Source: JACCTU01 sp963798985
Lineage (GTDB): Bacteria > Actinomycetota > Thermoleophilia > Gaiellales > Gaiellaceae
Assembly (NCBI GenBank): GCA_963798985.1
Contig: CAWCVL010000005.1
Coordinates: 434,001-498,000 of the forward strand
DNA: 64,000 nt
Direction: 5' to 3'
Shown here: in pieces, positions 8,148 to 16,163 of the stretch
Position numbering within the stretch: position 1 is the stretch's first letter
Layout: the number at the start of each line of letters is the position of its first letter
Notes under the pieces: generated by a model
The model's input: the letters and a program-made list of their open reading frames with translations, nothing else
Database searches by the model: none
Told to the model about the DNA's origin: nothing
Position numbers and translations under genes: made by a program

Positions 8148-8900
8148 GTGTCGCGCCTCTACACCGACGATGTCGAGCTCTATGACATCGCGTTCACGTG
8201 GGACCTCGACGACGAGGTCTCGTGGCTCGTCGAGCGGTTCGGACCGTCGGTCATGACGGTGCTCGAGCCCGGCAGCGGCACCGGCCGCATGCTCGAGGCG
8301 CTCGCTCGGCGGGGGCTCGCGGCGTGCGGGCTCGACACGTCGCCTGAGATGATCGTCTTCGCTCACGACAGACTTTCGGAGGCGGGCCTGCACGCCGGCG
8401 TCGTTCAGGCGGACATGACCGACTTTCACCTCGACGCGCGGTTCGACGCTGCTGTCTGCCCGATCAACACCCTGACGCACCTGACTCCGGACGCGCTCGC
8501 GGCGCACCTCGACCTCATGGCCGAGCACCTCGAGCCCGGAGCTCGCTACCTCGTCCAGGTCGGGGTGTTCGACGGGGACGAGTTGCCGCCTCCGAACGAG
8601 TGGGACGCGGAGCGCGGTGAGCTGGCGCTCCACTGCGAGTGGGCCGCGATCGAGCGCGATCTGACCGCAGGCCGCGAGCGGCACCGCTCGAGGATCACGG
8701 TGCTCGCAGGGCCGAGGAAGGGCGAGGTGATCGAGGAGCTCCACGAGATGACCGCGTGGACCTCGACGACGTGGCGCGCAGCGATTGCGGCGTCACCGTT
8801 CACGGAGGTCGCTGCCTACGACGGCAACGAGCGTGATCGCCCGAAGGTCGAGCTCGAGCACGGCGGCGGGTTGATATGGCACGAGCTGGTCGCGCCGTGA
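8148..8900 (+). CDS. Class I SAM-dependent methyltransferase
   Basis: 250 aa from GTG 8148. The SAM-binding loop is VLEPGSGTGRMLEAL, with the acidic ribose ligand in CGLDTSPEMI and a post-I segment ADMTDFHLDARFD. The C-terminal region is rich in charged residues, with beta strands typical of small-molecule methyltransferases. The substrate is unknown. It lies between mogA (4-nt gap) and ccmA (4-nt overlap), so it is in the same transcript, but nothing ties it to cofactor or cytochrome synthesis. Confidence 0.82.
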   Translation: MSRLYTDDVELYDIAFTWDLDDEVSWLVERFGPSVMTVLEPGSGTGRMLEALARRGLAACGLDTSPEMIVFAHDRLSEAGLHAGVVQADMTDFHLDARFDAAVCPINTLTHLTPDALAAHLDLMAEHLEPGARYLVQVGVFDGDELPPPNEWDAERGELALHCEWAAIERDLTAGRERHRSRITVLAGPRKGEVIEELHEMTAWTSTTWRAAIAASPFTEVAAYDGNERDRPKVELEHGGGLIWHELVAP

Positions 8901-9478
8901 TCCACGCCCGCGGACTCGAGCGTCGTTACGGCGCGAAGCGTGTGCTGCGCGGCGTCGACCTCGAGGTCGGGCGCGGCGGGTTCACGCTCGTCACGGGTCG
9001 GAACGGATCGGGCAAGACGACACTCCTGCGCCTCGTTGCGGGGCTCGCCGCGCCGACGGCGGGCGAGCTCGAGGTGGACGTCGAGCGCGGGCAGCTCGGC
9101 TTCGTCGGCCACGAGCCGCTCGTGTACCGCGAGCTCACCGCGCTCGAGAACCTCCGTCTCTACGCGCGCCTCTACCGCGTCCCCGAGCCGAGGGAGCGGA
9201 TCGGGATGCTGCTCGAGCGCTTCGCGCTCTGGGACGTGCGCAACCAGCGTTCGGGCTCGTACTCGCGCGGGATGCTGCAACGGCTCGCGCTCTGCCGGGC
9301 GTTGCTGCACGAGCCGGAGCTCCTCCTGCTCGACGAGCCGTACTCCGGGCTCGACACAGAAGGTGCGGAGTTGCTCGATCGCGAGCTCGCGGAGCGCGTC
9401 GGCAAGGCGACGTTCCTCGTCGCGACGCACGATTCGGAGCGACTCGCGCCGTTCGCCTCGGGAGCGCTCGCGCTGTGA
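8897..9478 (+). CDS. ccmA: ABC transporter ATP-binding protein, cytochrome c maturation (CcmA)
   Basis: 193 aa from GTG 8897, whose GTGA overlaps the preceding stop; an ATG at 8876 is possible but sits inside the upstream gene. It has Walker A (GRNGSGKTT), the ABC signature (YSRGMLQR), Walker B (LLLLDEP) and a switch histidine (ATHDSERL). The order with CcmB, CcmC and CcmD identifies it as CcmA, which powers release of haem from CcmC to the haem chaperone. The short length is normal for CcmA. Confidence 0.88.
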   Translation: MIHARGLERRYGAKRVLRGVDLEVGRGGFTLVTGRNGSGKTTLLRLVAGLAAPTAGELEVDVERGQLGFVGHEPLVYRELTALENLRLYARLYRVPEPRERIGMLLERFALWDVRNQRSGSYSRGMLQRLALCRALLHEPELLLLDEPYSGLDTEGAELLDRELAERVGKATFLVATHDSERLAPFASGALAL

Positions 9479-10114
9479 CCTACGCCCGCGATGTCGTCGC
9501 CCTCGCGCGCAAGGATCTGCTGCTGGAGCTTCGCGCGCGGGAGACCCTGCCCGCGATGTTGCTGTTCGTCCTCGCGACGCTCGTCGCGTTTCGGTTCGCG
9601 CTTCCCGCCGACGCGTCCGAGCGCGCGTCCGATCGGCCTGCTCTGGGTCGCGATCCTCTTCACCGCGCTGCTCGGGATCACGCGCGCGTTCATCCCCGAG
9701 CGAGAGCAGCGCGTCCTGGACGGCCTCGTGCTGGCGCCCGTCGACCGCAGCGCGATCTGGCTCGGGAAGGTCGTGGCGACCTTCGCGTTCCTAGGAGCGG
9801 CCGAGCTCGTTGCGCTCCCGGCCTTCTCGCTCTTCTTCGAGCCGGTGACGTGGAGTACCGTTGCGGCGGTCGCACTCGCCAACGTCGGGATCTGCGCCGT
9901 CGGGGCGATTCTCGCCGCCATGGCAGCGGCCGGCCGTGCGCGGGAGCTGCTCTTCCCGGTCCTGTTCCTTCCCCTGTCGCTCCCGATCCTCGTCGGCGGC
10001 GTCGGCGCCGCCGTGAGCGACGATCCGGGTCGCTACCTGGCCTTTCTGGCGTTATACGACGGCGTTTTCGCGATACTTGCGTGGGCGAGCTTTGAGTACG
10101 TGGTCACGGAATAG
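9475..10114 (+). CDS. ccmB: Haem exporter membrane subunit CcmB (one frame change)
   Basis: GTG 9475 opens in frame with ARDVVALARKDLLLELRARE, the usual CcmB N-terminus. Near 9620-9630 the protein continues in the next frame as IGLLWVAILFTALLGI and then the remaining transmembrane helices to the TAG at 10112-10114. Adding two bases to the GCGCGCG run restores one continuous frame of 213 aa, the normal CcmB length (about 220), with about six helices. CcmB forms the channel or regulator partner of CcmA. Both halves are well conserved, so a sequence error or very recent mutation is more likely than old decay. Confidence 0.82.
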
Positions 10115-10784
10115 AAGTGTTTCCGTGGCGGTCGCGGCTGCGGTCGTGCTCGTCGCGGGCTTCGCGCTCGCGCTGCTCTGGGCGCCGGAAGACGCCGACC
10201 AGGGGCCGAGCCAGCGGATCTTCTACCTCCACGTCCCGATCGCGCTGACCGCGTACGCCGCCTTCGGCTGGGGCGCGTGGAAGGCACTCCGACTGCTCTG
10301 GACCGGCAACCAGCGCTACGACCTCGAGAGCTACACGGCCGTGCACATGGGGACGATCTTCGGGACGCTCACGCTCGTGACGGGCTCGATCTGGGCGCGC
10401 ACCTCGTGGGGCGTCTGGTGGAGCTGGGGCGAGCGCCAGCTGGTGCTCTTCCTCATTCTCTTTTTGTTCTACGCCGCGTACTTCATGCTGCGCTTCTCGC
10501 TGCCGGACGGGCCCGGTCGCGCGCGGATCTCCGCGGTGTACGCGCTCTTCGGCGTCGTGCTGATCCCGATCAGCTTTCTCGCGATCAGGCTCGCAGAGAA
10601 CCTCATCCACCCGGTCGTGTTCACGCGCGATGGGCCGCAGATGTCCGGGGACATGTTCTTCACGTTCTGCGTGTGCCTTGCAGGAACGCTGCTGCTCGCC
10701 GGCACGATGTACCTCAACGAGCTCGCGGGCAAGCGTCTCGACCTTCGCCTGCGCGACCTGAGGGAGTCACTTGAGCTCGGGTGA
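10077..10784 (+). CDS. ccmC: Haem transporter / haem handling protein CcmC
   Basis: Up to 235 aa with six predicted transmembrane helices. Diagnostic features are QRIFYLHVPIA near the N-terminus, the tryptophan-rich haem-binding loop (SWGVWWSWGERQ) and flanking histidines in YLHVP and LIHPVVF. It loads haem onto CcmE. Only TTG starts (10077 or 10092) or GTG 10125 are available; TTG 10092 best matches the usual N-terminal length. It overlaps the end of ccmB and the start of ccmD. Confidence 0.9.
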   Translation: MRGRALSTWSRNRSVSVAVAAAVVLVAGFALALLWAPEDADQGPSQRIFYLHVPIALTAYAAFGWGAWKALRLLWTGNQRYDLESYTAVHMGTIFGTLTLVTGSIWARTSWGVWWSWGERQLVLFLILFLFYAAYFMLRFSLPDGPGRARISAVYALFGVVLIPISFLAIRLAENLIHPVVFTRDGPQMSGDMFFTFCVCLAGTLLLAGTMYLNELAGKRLDLRLRDLRESLELG

Positions 10785-10920
10785 GAAGTATCTGTGGGCG
10801 GCCTACCTCGTCGTCCTCGCGACGATCCTGGTCTATGTCGCGATCATCTCGGCGAAGCTCGCCCGGCTCGAGCGCGAGGTCACCGAGCTGGCCGAGCGGG
10901 CGCGGGAGCGACGTGGCTGA
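10771..10920 (+). CDS. ccmD: CcmD-like small membrane protein
   Basis: 49 aa from TTG 10771, with an AGGGAG ribosome-binding site 4 nt upstream. One transmembrane helix (YLWAAYLVVLATILVYVAII) is followed by a charged tail (LARLEREV and then several Glu and Arg residues), the standard CcmD layout. Its position after ccmC supports this; CcmD holds haem-CcmE together with CcmC. The start lies inside ccmC and the stop inside the next gene. Confidence 0.82.
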   Translation: MSSGEKYLWAAYLVVLATILVYVAIISAKLARLEREVTELAERARERRG

Positions 10921-11672
10921 GCTCCTGTTCTGGCCGGCCCTGATCGCCTACGGGGAAGCGGCGGTGGCGTACGTCGGCGTGCTTCGCCGGCCGGAGCTCG
11001 CTGCCCGGCTCGCGATCTGGGGCGTGCGGATCGGCTGGCTCGCGCAGACGGCCTTGCTCGCAGTCCAGGCCTGGCAGGCGGACGGCTTTCCGTGGGCCGA
11101 CTGGGCGGGCGCGCTCAACCTCTTCGTGTGGTTCGCGGTCGGTGCGTATCTCGTCTACGGCAGCAGCCCGCGCTATCGGCTGCTCGGCATCGCAGTCATG
11201 CCGGGTGCCGCAATTCTGTTCGCACTCGCCGGGCTCGGCGGCGCCGCGGAGCAGAGCGGCTCCGACCTGTTCACGGCTGTGCACGTCGGGCTCGTCGTCG
11301 CCGGCTTTGCGGGCTTCGCGCTCGCAGCCGCGCTGGCCGGCCTGTATCTCTGGCTCGAGCGGCGGCTCAAGCGACGGCCTGCCGGCGTGCTTCGCCTCGG
11401 GCCCCCGTCGCTCGTCACGCTCGACGGTGTCGTCGCGCGCGTCTCGGCGGTGTCGCTCGCGGCGTTCACTGTCGGGCATCGCGCTCGGGCTCGTGCGCGG
11501 ACACGACGTCGATCTTGCTGTCGCCGGCGCGATCGCAGCGTGGCTCGTCTTCGGCTCCGCACTCGTGCTTCGTCGCGAGCTCGGCTGGCGCGGTCGCCGC
11601 GCGGCGTACCTGACCCTCGCGGGCTTCGCGCTCGTCGCGTTCCTCGGACTGCCGGCGGGGCATCTCGGATGA
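10913..11672 (+). CDS. HemX/CcsA-like cytochrome c assembly membrane protein (one frame change)
   Basis: GTG 10913 starts a polytopic protein (LFWPALIAYGEAAVAYVG, then helices rich in Trp, Gly and Ala). At about 11466-11470 the frame changes; the remainder (GIALGLVRGHDVDLAVAG to VAFLGLPAGHLG) ends at TGA 11670-11672. Restoring two bases (for example GC between TTC and ACTG) gives 253 aa with about eight helices, as in the HemX/CcsA family. A position directly before hemA is typical of HemX, which in Bacillus affects glutamyl-tRNA reductase level. Placement after ccmABCD also fits a haem-delivery role. Confidence 0.75.
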
Positions 11673-12910
11673 GGGTCACGCTCGTCGGCGTGTCTCATCA
11701 CGGCGCAGGCGTCGAGCTTCGTGAACGCGTCGCGCTTCGGCTCGACGACGCGCGAGCAGTCGCGGAAGACCTCGCACAGGGCGCAGGCGAGGCGGTGTGC
11801 CTCTCGACGTGCAACCGCACGGAGCTCTACATCGCGCACGAAGAAGACGTCGACGCCGAAGCGCGAGCGACTCGCGTCTTGCTCGAACGCGAGCCCGAGC
11901 TCGCGAACGCGTTGTACCGGCTGCGCGACGAGGCCGCGGCGCTGCATCTCTTCCGCGTCGCCGCAGGGCTCGACTCGTTGGTTCCGGGCGAGGGCGAGAT
12001 CCTCGGCCAGGTGCGCTCGGCGTTCGACGTCGGCTCGACCGGCGCACTGCTCGATCGCCTCTTCAGGCAGGCGCTCTACGCAGGACGAAAGGCGCGTGCG
12101 CAGACGGGGATCGGCGAGTCGCCGGCGTCGGTGCCCGCGGCTGCCGCCGCGCTCGCACAGCAGGTCTTCGGCGACCTCAAGGGTCGCCGGATTCTGCTCG
12201 TCGGCGCCGGCAGGGTGAGCGAGCAGACAGCGCGGAGCCTCGTGTCGCGCGGCGCGGAGATCGCGGTTGTCGCGAACCGGACGCTGGAGCGCGCGACCGA
12301 GCTGGCGGAGCGCTTCGGCAGCGCGGCGCTGCCGCTCGAGCGCGTCGAGGAGGAGCTCGAGCGCGCGGACGTCGTCGTCGCGTCGACGAGCTCGCCCGAG
12401 CCCGTGCTTCGTCGCGCGCACGTCGAGCGTGCGCTGCGCGCGCGGCGCGGTCACCCACTCTTCCTGATCGACCTCGCGGTGCCCCGCGACCTCGACCCGG
12501 CGATCAACGAGCTCGACGGCTGTTACCTCTACGACATCGACGACCTCGAGGCGGTCGTGGCCGAGTCGCTCGGGTCGCGTCGGCGTGAGGCCGCCGCGGC
12601 CGAGGCGATCGTCGCAGCGGAAGCGGAGGAGTTCCGCACGTGGCAGGCGTCGCTCGAGGTGGTTCCCGCGATCGCGTCGCTTCGCGCGCGCGCCGAGGAG
12701 ATCCGCCGTTCCGAGCTGGCGAAGGCGGAGTCGCGCCTCGGTGAGCTTTCCGACGCGGAACGGCGCGCGGTCGAGTCGGTGACGGCGCAGATCGTGAACA
12801 AGCTCCTCCATCTGCCGACGGTTCGCATGAAACAGGCAGCCGCGGCAGCCGATGGGGTGGTCTATGCTGACGCGGTGCGCCACCTCTTCGGCCTGGAGGA
12901 CGAACGGTGA
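11669..12910 (+). CDS. hemA: Glutamyl-tRNA reductase
   Basis: 413 aa from ATG 11669, overlapping the hemX stop (ATGA). The catalytic Cys is in STCNRTELY; the substrate region AAGLDSLVPGEGEILGQV, the NADPH domain (ILLVGAGRVSEQTARSL, ANRTLERA) and the C-terminal dimerisation helices (IVNKLLHLPTVRMKQ) are all present. It reduces glutamyl-tRNA to glutamate-1-semialdehyde, the first committed step of C5 tetrapyrrole synthesis. The same frame is open far upstream through hemX, but the family N-terminus MRVTLVGVSHH fixes this start. Confidence 0.96.
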   Translation: MRVTLVGVSHHGAGVELRERVALRLDDARAVAEDLAQGAGEAVCLSTCNRTELYIAHEEDVDAEARATRVLLEREPELANALYRLRDEAAALHLFRVAAGLDSLVPGEGEILGQVRSAFDVGSTGALLDRLFRQALYAGRKARAQTGIGESPASVPAAAAALAQQVFGDLKGRRILLVGAGRVSEQTARSLVSRGAEIAVVANRTLERATELAERFGSAALPLERVEEELERADVVVASTSSPEPVLRRAHVERALRARRGHPLFLIDLAVPRDLDPAINELDGCYLYDIDDLEAVVAESLGSRRREAAAAEAIVAAEAEEFRTWQASLEVVPAIASLRARAEEIRRSELAKAESRLGELSDAERRAVESVTAQIVNKLLHLPTVRMKQAAAAADGVVYADAVRHLFGLEDER

Positions 12911-13027
12911 GCACGGCGGCGCGCGCGTTGACCGGTCGTCCGCTTCCGGTCCAGGCGCCGACGGCGTTCGTCCGCATCCGTCCGAGGGGCAAGGGTTGCG
13001 GCGAAGCGCGCGCGGGTCGGAGACGGT

Positions 13028-13913
13028 GTGGCGCTGATCCGCGTCGGGTCTCGCGGCAGTAGGCTCGCGCTCACGCAGGCGGAGCTCGCGGGCGACGCCC
13101 TTCGTGCCGCTGCGGACGTCACCGGTCGAGATCGCGCTCGTCCCGATCACGACCGCCGGCGACCGTGACCGCACCAAGCCGTTCGGCGAGATCGGCACGC
13201 GCGGCGTGTTCGTCAAGGAGCTCGAGGAGGCGCTTCTCGCGGGGCGGATCGACGTCGCGGTGCACTCGGCCAAGGACATGACCTCGACGGACGCGGCGGG
13301 GCTGGCGGTCGGCGCATACCTGCCGCGCGAGGACCCGCGCGACGCGCTCTGCGGGGCCGACGTCTTGCGACCGGGCATGCGCATCGGCACCGCTTCTGTC
13401 CGAAGGCGCGCGCAACTGCTCGCGCTCGAGCCCGAGCTGGAGATCGAACCGATGCGCGGCAACATCGACACGCGGCTACGCAAGCGCGTTGAACGCGGGT
13501 TCGACGCGATCGTTCTCGCCGCCTGCGGGCTCGATCGGTTGGGCCTCTCGGCGGAAATCGGCCACCGCTTCGACCCCGACGAGCTGCTGCCGGAGGCGGG
13601 TCAGGGCGCGCTCGCGCTTCAGGTACGTGCGGGCGAGGAGCGCCTCGTCGGCGCGATCGACGACGCGGAGACGCGCCGGCGCGTCGAGGCCGAGCGCGCG
13701 TGCGTCGCCGCGGTCGGCGGCGGCTGCACGGCGCCGGTAGGCGCGCACCACGACGGTGAGCAGCTGACGGCGCTCGTGGCTGCGGACGACGGCTCGTGGA
13801 TCGAGCGCGTAACGGGCGACGATCCCGCCGAGCTCGGCCGCGCGCTCGTGGAGCTCGAATCGGCACGAACTCGGCACGAAGTCGTGACGGACACGACACG
13901 CGATGGTCGATAG
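13028..13913 (+). CDS. hemC: Porphobilinogen deaminase (one frame change)
   Basis: The N-terminus VGSRGSRLALTQAEL lies in one frame from GTG 13028; from about 13108-13115 the protein continues in the next frame as VEIALVPITTAGDR through HSAKDM to TAG 13913. Adding two bases (GC at TGCGGA) restores 295 aa, the usual length. The dipyrromethane cofactor cysteine is in GGGCTAPVGAH. The enzyme polymerises four porphobilinogens into hydroxymethylbilane. 117 bp lie between hemA and this start; a GTG at 12907 overlapping the hemA stop could be the real start only if another indel is present. Confidence 0.87.
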
Positions 13914-13942
13914 CGTGTTGGTAGGGACCTTCGCGTCCCCCC

Positions 13943-13996
13943 ATAGGGGTTGGGAAGGACATACGGGTTGGGAAGGACATAGGGGTCGGGAAGGGA
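13943..13996. repeat. Three tandem copies of an 18-bp repeat between hemC and hemD
   Basis: Units at 13943-13960, 13961-13978 and 13979-13996 read ATAGGGGTTGGGAAGGAC with one substitution in unit 2 and a few in unit 3. The array fills most of the gap between the hemC stop and the hemD start, separating genes that are otherwise tightly packed. The multiple of three would keep any reading frame open. Confidence 0.8.
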
Positions 13997-14030
13997 TGTC
14001 GTGTTGGGGGGAACGACGAAACGTGGCGAC

Positions 14031-14678
14031 GTGAGGGTCGTCGTGACCCGGGCGCGCGAGCAAGCCCGGCCGCTCGTCGAGCGGCTCGAGGGGCTCGGGC
14101 TCGAGGTGGTCGAGTGCCCGCTGATCGAGATCGAACCGCTCGAGGAGCCGCATGCGGTCGACACGAGCGGGTACGACTGGGTCGTCGTGACCAGCCCGAA
14201 CGGCGCCGACCTCTTCGCGCAACGTCGCTCCGGTGACCGCGCGCGAATCGCTGCGGTCGGCCCCGGAACCGCGGAGACGCTTCAGCAGCTCGGAATCGAG
14301 CCGGACTTCGTGCCTCGGGTGTCGACGCAGGAAGGGCTCGCGGAGGAGTTGCCGCGCCCCGCCGGTCGAGTGCTCTTCGTCGGCGCGGAAGGCTCGCGCC
14401 GCGTGCTCATCGACGCGCTCGACGCCGACTTTCTCCCGCTCTATCGGACGAGGCTGCTGACGCCGCCTGCGCCGAGCGGCGACCTCGTCGTGCTCGCCTC
14501 GGGCTCGGCGGCGCGCTCGTTCGCGGCGCTCGGCGCTCCTCTCCCCGCGGTCTCGATCGGCCCTCAGACGACCCGCGCCGCGCGCGCCGCCGGGCTGGAG
14601 GTCGTCGCCGAGGCCAGGACCCACGACCTCGACGGGCTGGTCGACGCCGTCGTACAGGCATGTTCGTCACGTTCCTGA
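14031..14678 (+). CDS. hemD: Uroporphyrinogen-III synthase
   Basis: 215 aa from GTG 14031 (VRVVVTRAREQARPLVERL); GTG 14001 in the same frame would add ten residues lying next to the repeat array. The two-domain HemD fold is recognisable from VVECPLIEIEPL, DWVVVTSPNGADLF, AAVGPGTAETLQQLG and SIGPQTTRAARAAGLEV. It closes and isomerises hydroxymethylbilane to uroporphyrinogen III. It follows hemC in pathway order, and its end overlaps the next gene by 19 nt. HemD is weakly conserved everywhere, so context adds much of the confidence. Confidence 0.88.
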   Translation: MRVVVTRAREQARPLVERLEGLGLEVVECPLIEIEPLEEPHAVDTSGYDWVVVTSPNGADLFAQRRSGDRARIAAVGPGTAETLQQLGIEPDFVPRVSTQEGLAEELPRPAGRVLFVGAEGSRRVLIDALDADFLPLYRTRLLTPPAPSGDLVVLASGSAARSFAALGAPLPAVSIGPQTTRAARAAGLEVVAEARTHDLDGLVDAVVQACSSRS

Positions 14679-15463
14679 GCGACTTCGGCCTGCGGGACGA
14701 CTTCGTCGGCACGTGCCACGGGGTGATCAAGCGGATCGCGCCCGAGGTGCAGATCGTCGACATCACGCACGGGATCCCCGCACGCGCGATCGTGCAAGGC
14801 GCGCTCGTCCTCGCGAACACCGTGCCGTACATGCCGCAGGGCGTGCACCTCGCGGTCGTCGATCCCGGCGTCGGTGGACCGCGGCGAGCGCTTGCGCTCC
14901 GCGACGGCGAAGGCCGCCTCTACGTCGGCCCGGACAACGGCCTGCTGCTGCCGGCGGCGGAGCGCGCCGGCGTCACCGAGGCGCATGAGATCGTCAACCC
15001 CGAGTACGCGCTCTCACCCGTGTCGAGGACGTTCCACGGCCGTGACATCTTTGCGCCGGCTGCCGCGCACCTGGCGCGAGGGCTCGCGCTCGACGAGCTC
15101 GGGCCGCCGATCGATCCCGGTGCGCTCGTCCGGCTCGAGCTGCCTCGCGCCGAGCTGCGCCCGAACCGGATCTCGGCGACCGTCCTTTACGTCGACGCGT
15201 TCGGCAACGTCCAGCTGAACCTGACCAAGGAACATCTCGGCGAGGCCGATGTGCACCCGGGTGCGCGCGTCGAGCTCGAAGTCGCGGGGCAGCGCTACTA
15301 CGCGATCGCGGCGCGCACGTTCTCCGATGCCCGGGCCGGCGACCTGATCCTCTACGAGGACTCGTACGGCAACGTGGCAGTTGCGATGAGCGGCGGCAAC
15401 GCTGCGGAGACGCTCGGCGCGCGCGCGGGACAGGACGTCCGGATCAACCTGGACGTGCCGTGA
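14660..15463 (+). CDS. SAM hydrolase (DUF62 / SAM hydroxide adenosyltransferase family)
   Basis: 267 aa. The family signature is complete: FLSDFGLRDDFVG at the N-terminus, IVDITHGIP, AVVDPGVGG, VGPDNGLL and FHGRDIFAPAAAHLA, then the C-terminal domain with VLYVDAFGNVQLNL. Members split SAM to adenosine and methionine using water; related enzymes use fluoride or chloride. The water-type Asp-Arg-His set is consistent with the hydrolase rather than a halogenase. It overlaps hemD and the next methyltransferase, a setting that may relate to SAM balance. Confidence 0.9.
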   Translation: MFVTFLSDFGLRDDFVGTCHGVIKRIAPEVQIVDITHGIPARAIVQGALVLANTVPYMPQGVHLAVVDPGVGGPRRALALRDGEGRLYVGPDNGLLLPAAERAGVTEAHEIVNPEYALSPVSRTFHGRDIFAPAAAHLARGLALDELGPPIDPGALVRLELPRAELRPNRISATVLYVDAFGNVQLNLTKEHLGEADVHPGARVELEVAGQRYYAIAARTFSDARAGDLILYEDSYGNVAVAMSGGNAAETLGARAGQDVRINLDVP

Positions 15464-16080
15464 ACCAGTTGAAGCAGCGACTCGGCCGCAGCTATGCGCG
15501 CTTCGCGACGAACGTCGCCGTGCGCTTCCCGCGACTCTGGCCGCTGGTCCGTCCGCTGGTCCGCAAGCAGTTCGACGTGCTCGCGCCCGTCTGGGACACG
15601 ATGCGGAGCCCCGACGCGTTCGCGCCGCTCGAGGCGACGCTCGACCAGGTGAAAGGCCCGGTTCAGGCCGCGCTCGACGTCGGCACGGGCACCGGCGCTG
15701 CGGCGTTCGCGATCGCGGAGCGGTTTCCGGCGGCTCGCGTCGTCGGCGTCGACATCGCGACGGAGATGATCGAGCATGCGCGGCAGAAGGCGCGCGACCG
15801 CCCGAACGTCACGTTCGAGGTGGGGGACGCATCGTGGTTGCCGTACGACGACGCGTCCTTCGACCTCGTCACCGTGGCGAACATGATCCCGTTCTTCGAC
15901 CAGCTCGCGCGGGTCGTTCGTCCGGGCGGCACCCTCGTCGTCGCGTTCTCGCTCGGCCCGCAGACGCCGATCTACGTCCCGGCCGAACGCATGCGGAAGG
16001 AGCTCGCGGCGCGGGGTTTCACGGAGTTTGCGGAGATCCAGGCCGGCCGCGGCTCGGCGCTGGTCGCGCGGAAGCGTTAA
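15460..16080 (+). CDS. Class I SAM-dependent methyltransferase, UbiE-like
   Basis: 206 aa from GTG 15460, overlapping the preceding stop by 4 nt. After an N-terminal region rich in Arg and aromatics (LGRSYARFATNVAVRFPRLW), the SAM fold shows LDVGTGTGAAAFAIAERFP, VVGVDIATEMIEHAR, EVGDASWLPYDDASFDLV and VVRPGGTLVVAF. The substrate is unknown; the fold resembles quinone or lipid methyltransferases. It is the last gene of the run that begins at treT. Confidence 0.83.
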   Translation: MNQLKQRLGRSYARFATNVAVRFPRLWPLVRPLVRKQFDVLAPVWDTMRSPDAFAPLEATLDQVKGPVQAALDVGTGTGAAAFAIAERFPAARVVGVDIATEMIEHARQKARDRPNVTFEVGDASWLPYDDASFDLVTVANMIPFFDQLARVVRPGGTLVVAFSLGPQTPIYVPAERMRKELAARGFTEFAEIQAGRGSALVARKR

Positions 16081-16092
16081 CCTCCCGTCCAC

Positions 16093-16153
16093 AGAGACGT
16101 TCGCGACACGGAGCACCGGTCCGGACGTCTCTCTTTCGCTGCGCCCGGACCGG
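16093..16153. promoter_or_regulatory. Interleaved inverted repeats (pseudoknot topology) downstream of tRNA-Phe
   Basis: AGAGACGT (16093-16100) is complementary to ACGTCTCT (16125-16132), and CCGGTCCGG (16116-16124) is complementary to CCGGACCGG (16145-16153). Each stem's partner lies in the other's loop, so the RNA can form either hairpin or an H-type pseudoknot on either strand. It separates the methyltransferase end from the 3' end of the tRNA; termination or processing is the simplest role. Confidence 0.5.
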
Positions 16154-16163
16154 CGCTCTGCGC

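Noticed and set aside
10781..12910. 709-codon frame suggesting a HemX-HemA fusion
   Set aside because: The HemX C-terminus is in another frame and HemA has its own conserved ATG overlapping the HemX stop; the apparent fusion results from the frame change in hemX.
12911..13027. Short GTG-initiated frame overlapping the hemA stop
   Set aside because: It ends after about 50 codons with Arg-rich shadow composition; more likely spacer or a damaged hemC start than a separate gene.
10880..13483. 867-codon open frame on the minus strand across ccm/hem genes
   Set aside because: It is the reverse-strand shadow of hemX, hemA and hemC, is rich in Arg and Pro, and matches no domain. Long antisense frames are expected at this GC content.
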